Source of the DNA: Acropora yongei
Lineage: Eukaryota; Cnidaria; Anthozoa; Scleractinia; Acroporidae
Reading direction: 5' to 3'
DNA length: 10,000 nt
NCBI GenBank assembly: GCA_014634225.1
Contig: BLFN01000326.1
Coordinates: 107,345-117,344 of the forward strand
Below the pieces are notes generated by a model, which worked only from the letters and a program-made list of their open reading frames with translations, was not told where the DNA came from and searched no databases. Positions 1 to 5,733 of the stretch are shown piece after piece (within the stretch, counting starts at the first letter, position 1; each line of letters starts with the position of its first letter). Both the position numbers and the translations under genes were made by a program.

Positions 1-1030
1 AACATTGCATTGAGAAATGAACTGGGATTATATATAAGCAAAGAAAGAAAAACATAATGCAATATTCGCTTTCAATGTATTAAAATTCTTATAAATGTAT
101 CTTAGAACTTCAAATCTAATTTTAAGAATAAAAATGACCTTGAAGGAAAAGATAGACTTTTATACCTGAACCCTCATTCATATTATCTGCTTTATGAGAG
201 GCCTTGTCTCCAAAAAAAAACTAATATAGTTCTAAGATTAAAGGAAAACTAAATGTTTTATGACTGTTATTAACATTCCAGCAAAATATAATATCATGTA
301 AATATTTTACAGCTATTTCTTGTTCCCTGTGCTTTGCTTCACAGGATTTTTGTATTTTCTAATAAAAGATCCCAACTATTTTTTTAATACATCAGATATT
401 ACCTTCGGTATATCGTAAGGTAAGATCAATAATTATTAGGTTGTAAAGATGTCTTTTTTCCGCTGAGTTGTAGATTTAGGATTGTGTTCAAGAGTAATGC
501 AATGATATGCATTTGCCATGCAGGTTAAATAAAGAAAATCTTGTGACAACTTTTTGAAGCTGAATCCTTTCACTTCCACCAGTGTTTATCGGGAAGCTAC
601 TCTAACTTCGCAGGGCATCTTGGATATCATGGCCTTCTCTGGGAGGGAAATGATTAGTATGGGTACTTCTCAAGAATAAAAGGTTAAAAGAAAACAAAGT
701 GATTTAAAGAGGAAGTGTTGCTGTTTATAGGCCATAACTAATTGAACAATGAAAATATTTGGTCCTTGATTCAAAAGCAACAACATTCCCTATACACTGA
801 AATGAGAATATCAAATGAATTTTGTGAGGAAAAGCTATTCATTCTAAAATTGTTGGGATTTTTGGATCAGGTTTGCACCTAAACCAGATAAAGTTGGTGA
901 ATTTTTTTAAGTTTCAATCCTTGTCATCTTGAGCTATAGATGATAAAAATTGAATTCAGTGTAGTAAATCTAACAAAGGTCTCGCAAAGGAAACTTAAGC
1001 ATTAGCTTTTATTTCCTTGCATTTTCATAC
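1..1030. other. AT-rich sequence, nothing recognised
   Basis: There are no reading frames of note on either strand and no repeats or RNA folds that I can support. It lies beyond the 3' end of the bZIP gene and is probably intergenic, or an intron of a gene extending off the left edge. Confidence 0.5.
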
Positions 1031-1071
1031 TGGAGTTCCACTCTAATGGCTCGACACTGCAGCTTTAAGGG

Positions 1072-1321
1072 TTAACACGTCAAGTTCCCAGCGATAACCT
1101 TCCTGATGTGGGTTGGCATGTCATTACCACCGTCTACCATTACACTGCTAGGTTTACCAGCTGTATCCGGCAGTCAATCCATATCTTGTCGGAGATATAT
1201 CATAGAACCATACTCGAGACAAAGAGAGGTGGGCGGACACTGCCTCTAAAGCCTTAATGGGCCAGCTCCTATGAGTCTCATACAGCTTGAGGCATCCAAA
1301 CCAGTACAGATAGTCACAATT
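1072..1321 (-). pseudogene. Coding-like GC-richer patch, frames broken, unidentified
   Basis: Two minus-strand frames look protein-like in a stretch richer in G and C than its surroundings. One (1321-1154) is open for 55 codons and includes S-R-V-W-F-Y-D-I-S-P-T-R-Y-G-L-T-A-G-Y-S before a stop. The other (1245-1072) includes L-C-L-E-Y-G-S-M-I-Y-L-R-Q, then an in-frame TGA at 1176-1174, then K-P-S-S-V-M-V-D-G-G-N-D-M-P-T-H and a stop at 1074-1072. Neither is a family I recognise. It could be a decayed gene or retrocopy, part of a dispersed repeat, or chance. No flanking inverted or direct repeats were seen. Confidence 0.25.
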
Positions 1322-1454
1322 TTATAGGTTCAACTACAGGTTTGAAGCATTATTGATATTTCTGACAAAATGAAAAAGGGCAATCTCAGGGAGACCTTTA
1401 CAACATCACTCACACCAGGTACAAAGGTAGCTTTATCATCAAAGTTTATGAAGT

Positions 1455-1786
1455 GGTGGACAAACTTGGAATATTTTATTTCAAATCCTGCTTGGAACAG
1501 TGTAATAATATTGATAAACATCCTTAACAAGGGAACACAAACCAAAAAGGCACACAGGCCACATTATGCAATAAACCAAAATTGAAGGGTCACTGGGAAA
1601 TAGTGAAAGCTGGTTTGGAGTGATGCCTTTTAATTGATAAAAGTGGCTCAAAAGGATGGTGAGAAAAGCAGGTTTCAACAAGGTCAAAGAGCCAAGGCCT
1701 TTGCAATACTACTTGGGTCTCTTCACAGTGATAAGGCAATATAAGTAGATTCCCTTTTTAGGAATTGCCAGGATCAAGTTCTTCAT
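1455..1786 (-). other. Presumed 3' UTR of the bZIP gene
   Basis: This runs from the TAA to the candidate poly(A) signal. Reading frames of 60-70 codons on both strands here lack domain-like composition and I treat them as chance. No repeat was seen. Confidence 0.45.
1475..1480 (-). terminator. Candidate polyadenylation signal AATAAA for the bZIP gene
   Basis: AATAAA reads on the minus strand about 310 bases after the bZIP stop codon, the first perfect hexamer I found there. T/GT-containing sequence follows it. If used, the 3' UTR is about 330 bases (roughly 1455-1786). Cleavage has not been observed. Confidence 0.45.
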
Positions 1787-1946
1787 TTACTCTCCCAGTC
1801 TAATGTTGCTGCATTGACCACAGCATTCAGCATGTTGAACAAACAACCCAAAGGCATAGTTCAACTGATGCAATTGTCTCTCAACCTCTTCAATTTGTTC
1901 CTGGAGTCGTTTGTTAGCATGCTCCAGACTCTGAAAGCGCTCTCTC
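1787..1946 (-). CDS. bZIP gene exon 3: leucine zipper and C-terminus
   Basis: The exon starts after the acceptor TTTTTTGTCCATCAG|G (AG at 1948-1947). Its first G completes the split Arg codon. Residues 86-137 follow: R-E-R-F-Q-S, then heptads with Leu, Leu, Val, Leu, Phe at d. The zipper core (L-x6-L-Q-E-Q-I-E-E) resembles ATF3 (L-K-A-Q-I-E-E), and Asn96 takes the same a position as the ATF3 asparagine. It closes with A-E-C-C-G-Q-C-S-N-I-R-L-G-E and TAA at 1789-1787. Cys after a His near the zipper end also occurs in ATF3/BATF, but the match there is loose. Confidence 0.85.
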
Positions 1947-2566
1947 CTGATGGACAAAAAACAACAAACAAACAAGGATGTATGCCATTTTTAAGACAGT
2001 TTCAGCCTCGTTTTCGTGTTCTTTCTGTCCGCACGAAAGAGAGGCCGTAGCCATGGCTCTCGCTGACCCTTGGTAAACTCGTTCACTTTTCGTTTACACT
2101 TACATTGAAAATGTTTATACCGTCCCAACTGTTCAAATGTGGCCTGTATTACGTCTTATCCTTTTCTTGGTGCTCGTAAGGTTCAATTAAAGTCGTGTGA
2201 TATTTATTTCTATTGTTAAGTATTCAAAAGGATTCTTTTTGAAAGGATACCTTCTTTTTCGGTATTTCCGACTGCTCTCGACATTCCGAGCTCTCCTTTT
2301 GCCATCTGTTTTGTACAACCTCCCTTCGGTCAAATTTGTCTTTGCTGTCGACCAGGTTGTTAGAGGAAGTGGAACGTGAAGGCTTGAAGTCGCACTGCTC
2401 ACACCACCCTGTTCGTGATGTTGAAAAAACAAAAACAGTTAACCAGACTCTTGCAAGAATTTCACCTTACAAAAAGGTTCATAAACAACTTAAGCACCTC
2501 TGAATTCTCAGGCACTTTAAGACACACTGGTGAAGGACTAGGATCCGTGTAAATTGTGAAATTCAT
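1787..2566 (-). CDS. Small bZIP transcription factor, three exons, complete (137 aa)
   Basis: The coding path joins 2566-2471, 2408-2251 and 1946-1787 on the minus strand, 414 nt including TAA. The product should be a nuclear DNA-binding protein that dimerises through a leucine zipper. Residues 70-91 form a basic region, with the DNA-contact core N-V-E-S-S-R-K-Y-R at 74-82. The spacing is exactly that of bZIP proteins: N-x7-R-x9-L. The zipper has Leu92, Leu99, Val106, Leu113 and Phe120 at d positions and Asn96 at an a position, which in known bZIPs favours parallel dimers. A Cys-bearing tail (Cys126, Cys127, Cys130) ends the protein. The join is supported by splice sites and matching phases (0/0 and 2/2), and the bZIP signature only appears after splicing. 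Length resembles small bZIPs such as BATF or JDP2. Tyr in the core recalls ATF4/ATF5, but Ser-Ser replaces their Ala-Ala, so the family is left open. Confidence 0.85.
1947..2250 (-). other. Intron 2 of the bZIP gene (304 bp)
   Basis: The intron runs GT (2250-2249) to AG (1948-1947) on the minus strand, with a T-rich tract ahead of the acceptor. It interrupts the bZIP domain between basic region and zipper. I see no repeat or second gene inside. The plus-strand reading frame crossing 1814-2050 is only the antisense of exon 3 and intron. Confidence 0.8.
2251..2408 (-). CDS. bZIP gene exon 2: linker and basic region
   Basis: This exon starts after the acceptor ...CACGAACAG|GGT, which follows a pyrimidine-rich run, in phase 0. 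It ends at AAGAAG|GTATCC (GT at 2250-2249) with two bases of a codon, completed by the G that opens exon 3 to give Arg85. Residues 33-69 are a Ser/Thr/Leu-rich linker with no recognised domain. Residues 70-85 are the basic region, starting K-R-R-A-R-N. Reading past the donor meets a stop at 2187-2189 after non-bZIP sequence, so the donor is needed to reach the zipper. Confidence 0.85.
2409..2470 (-). other. Intron 1 of the bZIP gene (62 bp, very short)
   Basis: Donor GTAAGG, a possible branch region (CTGGTTAACTG), a tract of T runs and the acceptor GAACAG all fit into 62 bases. The intron carries an in-frame TGA at its start (2464-2462), so retention would end the protein after 34 residues, before the basic region. 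Confidence 0.7.
2471..2566 (-). CDS. bZIP gene exon 1 (coding part): N-terminal 32 residues
   Basis: Coding starts at ATG 2566-2564, with A at -3, and runs M-N-F-T-I-Y-T-D-P-S-P-S-P to F32. It ends before a strong donor, TTT|GTAAGG (GT at 2470-2469), in phase 0. Reading through the donor gives V-R-stop, so splicing is required. The segment holds a Ser/Pro patch followed by an acidic-hydrophobic stretch (P-E-N-S-E-V-L-K-L-F-M-N-L-F) that could be an activation or partner-binding helix; that role is inference. The frame stays open upstream to an ATG at 2734, but that extension runs through repeat-like DNA (N-L-V-P-R-A-L-L), so I prefer the internal Met. An upstream non-coding exon cannot be excluded. 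Confidence 0.7.
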
Positions 2567-2624
2567 CTTTAGTCGGGACAAAACTGCCAGGATTTCCAGT
2601 AATGTCGATTCAAATAAATTAAGC

Positions 2625-2630
2625 CACGTG
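2625..2630. promoter_or_regulatory. Palindromic E-box CACGTG upstream of the bZIP gene
   Basis: CACGTG lies 59 bases upstream of the bZIP ATG; the minus strand reads GTCACGTGG. Such sites bind bHLH-zip factors of the USF/Myc/TFE type. A single hexamer is weak evidence. Confidence 0.3.
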
Positions 2631-2689
2631 ACAACCTTTCTACCTCTCGTGCCAGTGTGTGACTCGTGTGAGACTTGTCGGGGCGCCTC

Positions 2690-2735
2690 TAAGTGAGGTA
2701 GCAGAGCCCTGGGAACGAGGTTGAGGTGAGACACC
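2690..2735. repeat. Fragment of a dispersed repeat (CCCTGGGAACGAGGTTG)
   Basis: The segment contains CCCTGGGAACGAGGTTG. Its minus-strand translation gives N-L-V-P-R-A-L-L, a spurious peptide I associate from memory with repeat-derived frames in marine invertebrate assemblies. No second terminus was found in the window, so this would be one end or a fragment. It lies 120-170 bases upstream of the bZIP start codon. Confidence 0.4.
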
Positions 2736-3239
2736 CTTTTTCAAGCCATGCATTTGGAATGAAGTACAAATTATTTATCTTTAATCTCTGGCTATGTTGG
2801 CTGCCTTCTTAGACTATTTTTAATATAGAAATTAGTAGCGAAAACATGTTTACTTATTAATCCTACACATGTTTTAAAGATATAAAATTAGGTCATCTCG
2901 TGAACCACGTAAGGTGGTTTACTTACTGCATTATCCTTTTTTCTGTGGGGGCATATTTCAATTAAAAATGTGTGTGTTCTGGAAGGTTACTTTCTTGGCT
3001 CCGAGAAATGAAAGGAAGTAAATAATTGATAAGGGTATTTATATTTTATCAGATTTTATACTGTCAAGATCACGTCGACAGAGCATTGAAGTGAAAAGCA
3101 AATCCTCAGTTATCTAACGTTTTTAAAATAAAAATTAATTTCAGCTGAATAAATGACCTTGAGAAATGTTTCGAAATACTTCTTTTGCCTCTGAATATAA
3201 ATTTAAAATGGAGTTCTGTTCCCTCCATTATGCCAACAA

Positions 3240-3312
3240 CCAATTAGACAACGGTATCTCGTCACATGATGTTGTAGGCAAATAAGAGGAGCGTTGGGAA
3301 CAAGCTATAAAT
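3240..3312 (+). promoter_or_regulatory. Candidate TRIM37 core promoter: CCAAT, E-box-like site, TATA-like box
   Basis: CCAAT (3240-3244), GTCACATGAT (3261-3270) and TATAAAT (3306-3312) occur in the usual order. A start about 30 bases beyond the TATA-like box, near 3335-3340, would leave a 5' UTR of roughly 105 bases. Because the DNA is AT-rich, a chance TATAAAT is quite possible. Confidence 0.35.
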
Positions 3313-3343
3313 TTGTAATGTTTTGAAGCGCTAAAGTAGTCGA

Positions 3344-3421
3344 ATGTTGGTGAAGAAATGTCGTGGTTTTTTACTCATTTTTCCAAGGAAAATTGTCACC
3401 GATAAGCGGAAAAAACAATAG
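3344..3421 (+). other. Upstream ORF 1 in the presumed TRIM37 leader (25 codons)
   Basis: ATG at 3344 opens M-L-V-K-K-C-R-G-F and ends at TAG 3419-3421, 20 bases before the TRIM37 ATG. If the leader includes it, ribosomes would have to bypass it or reinitiate. Its presence in the mRNA depends on an unseen transcription start. Confidence 0.35.
3358..3405 (+). other. Upstream ORF 2, overlapping uORF 1 in another frame (15 codons)
   Basis: ATG at 3358 opens M-S-W-F-F-T-H-F-S-K and stops at TAA 3403-3405, nested inside uORF 1 but in a different frame. The context AGAAATGT has A at -3. It depends on the transcription start in the same way as uORF 1. Confidence 0.3.
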
Positions 3422-3441
3422 GGAACTTTCAGGTTGTCAAG

Positions 3442-3462
3442 ATGGAGGAAGGATCTGTGGAG
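3442..3462 (+). CDS. TRIM37: TRIM37 coding exon 1 (M-E-E-G-S-V-E)
   Basis: Seven codons, from a strong-context ATG (TCAAGATGG) to the donor GAG|GTGAGA (GT at 3463-3464), phase 0. Human TRIM37 begins M-D-E-Q-S-V-E, so the length and the residues S-V-E agree. This exon is too short to be found from open reading frames alone. Confidence 0.9.
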
Positions 3463-5697
3463 GTGAGAAGTGATTTAAATCTTTGACGAAGATAATTTCA
3501 ATCCAAAATTACGTTACGGAAAATCAAGATGATTGTTTTAATGCTCTAACTACGGATTCGATTGTTTTTTGAAAAGGCCTTAGCAATAGGTTTTTATTGA
3601 TTCATTAGTTGAATAGTAATATTTAGAAGTTTATCAAAGCTGTTTATGTTTCTCTGGAGTGTAATGTCTGCACAAATTTTCAGAGCATGTAACTCTATAT
3701 ATACAAGAGGATCAAGAGGATAGATACCATTGGCATTAAAAGTTTTATTATTTTACACATCACTTTATTGGCATATTACAGTCATTTTTCATTTGTCATC
3801 TTGATCCTTGTTTGTACCTTATTGAGAGACTTGGGACATCACCGTATCTCGTTTTTGTAAACATTCAATTTAACACTAAAAGATGAGATCCAGTGAACTG
3901 TACGAGGTCTGGTTTGCTCTCATGCAATTTGAGTATGTTTACAATCATTCTTTATGCTTTATTATCTTTGACTGCAAGGGCTAGATTTCAGAAAAGCCCC
4001 TCACTCATGTTAGCATATGAGTTACATGTATTGTCTTGTTCTCTAATTAAGAGAGGAAGACAATTTGTAAATAAGTTAGGGGGTATTCTGAAATCGCTCC
4101 TTGCCTTATAAGAGCCTTCTTTTTCAAGGTGGTCGATGATTCTTACAATTACTAAAAGCTACTATTTTGAACCAATTTAAGATAAGATGATGGTTTTGAG
4201 TGGGTAAACCACAAACTTGGTGAGAAAAAAACCTCTTTCAGTAGAGTGGGGAGCTACCAAATTCAGCTTGCATCATAATGGAGTTTCAGTGTTGACTTCA
4301 GAACATTGTCCTTCACCCTCCAGCTCACAGCTTGTTCTCTTGTTAGTTGGTGGATTTTAAAAATCCTTCTATGATATCAGGCTCTCCCAGTGTGGCTAAA
4401 GGAAATGGGCAAATTAAATTTTGATGCCCATTGTTTTTTTACAGTCTCATTTGAAATGATTTCCTTGCATGTTACTACCTTGTTATGCTATACAGAAGAC
4501 AGGTCCTTTCTTTATTATGTAAACAATCTCAGCTGGTAAATCCACACAGTGAGATTCAGTATGTTCGAATGTGCTTCATAATCAAATAGAAAACAAGGTT
4601 ATTAAATGAAAGGTTTAGTTTATAAAGAAACTGTGGTACTGCATCAGTGAGGATCCAAATTGAAACATGGTATCGAACAAGTTGATAAGAGGGCAAATCT
4701 CTACCATAGAAAGATTATAAAAGTGATATTTGGAGCTGCATCTTAGTGCTGTGACAAAGTGCCAAGAAGGGCCCACATTTGAAACATCAGCTTCTATTCT
4801 TTTTAGGGTGATAATTTGAACCTTATTGACTCACTGAGTACCAAAGTTTTGTGCGTAGCAAAGTAAAAAATCTGTTAACTCACTGTGGATTACAAGCACA
4901 TTAAGAGTTAAGTTATAATAATTATTGATTCAGGACAGTGTACCAGGTTTTGTAAACTGGTTGATTTTGGAGGATTTCAGTTAATCTCCAAACTTGCTCC
5001 CGTGTAGTTCAGGGTCATCTTGCTTTTTAGGAAATTTCCTACATTAAGCTAATTCAATTTAACTGACACAAAGTGAAAAAAAATATCTGCTTGCGTATTT
5101 CAGGCAATTTTACTTGAGCATGTTTTTTGTAAGACTTAATTAGTTTAGGTACCATGAAAACTACCATAAACAAATGTACTCAGTATGTCAAGTTTGTGGT
5201 TGTAATCTTGTCTATGTTTTGTTTTTTTGTTTTCTGGTTTGTTTGGTTTTCTCTTTTACAGAGCTTGGCTGAAGTTTTCAGATGTTTTATCTGTATGGAA
5301 AAGCTCCGAGATGCAAGGCTTTGTCCACACTGCTCCAAAATGTGCTGCTTCCTTTGCATCAGAGTGAGTTAATTATTTGTGTCAATTTGGAAGCTGCAAT
5401 TGGCTTCTGATGAAGAGGACTGTATTTAGTGAAAGCTGTTTTCATTGCTTTGCATAAAAAATATGTGTAATAAATAGTTTTGTAGTAGAATTTGTTTAAT
5501 CATGTGACTGCGTTGAACTATTATTATTATTATTATTATGTATATAATAGTGACATATGTATATGTCGTGGTTTAAATTTAGTTTTGGCACAAAATTTTT
5601 GAAACTGGTTCAATTTTTTTTTCTTTTGTCATGTATTCATTACAGTAACCATAATCTGGAAGAATGGCAAATAAAATTGAAACCAATTCAAAAAACT

Positions 5698-5733
<36 letters not shown>

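Larger units (their letters stand above)
2567..3441. promoter_or_regulatory. Shared upstream region of the divergent bZIP and TRIM37 genes
   Basis: These 875 bases separate two start codons that point away from each other, so both core promoters probably lie here. Visible candidates are an E-box CACGTG at 2625-2630 near the bZIP start. Toward TRIM37 there is CCAAT at 3240-3244, GTCACATGAT at 3261-3270 and TATAAAT at 3306-3312. The middle (2760-3230) is AT-rich with no gene. Transcription starts are not visible, so these are motif matches only. Confidence 0.55.

Noticed and set aside
1370..1585. 71-codon plus-strand frame, and overlapping minus-strand frames at 1330-1545 and 1481-1687
   Set aside because: They overlap on both strands, have no domain-like pattern, and lie in the presumed 3' UTR and downstream DNA of the bZIP gene.
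1814..2050. 78-codon plus-strand frame
   Set aside because: It is the antisense of the bZIP zipper exon and its intron; the minus-strand reading explains the sequence.
2197..2379. 60-codon plus-strand frame
   Set aside because: Antisense of the bZIP basic-region exon.
3893..4111. 72-codon plus-strand frame in TRIM37 intron 1
   Set aside because: Hydrophobic start but no recognised domain, no splice context and no similarity to the next TRIM37 residues.
4827..4833. AP-1 site TGACTCA in TRIM37 intron 1
   Set aside because: A single 7-mer is expected by chance in a window of this size; noted only within the intron entry.
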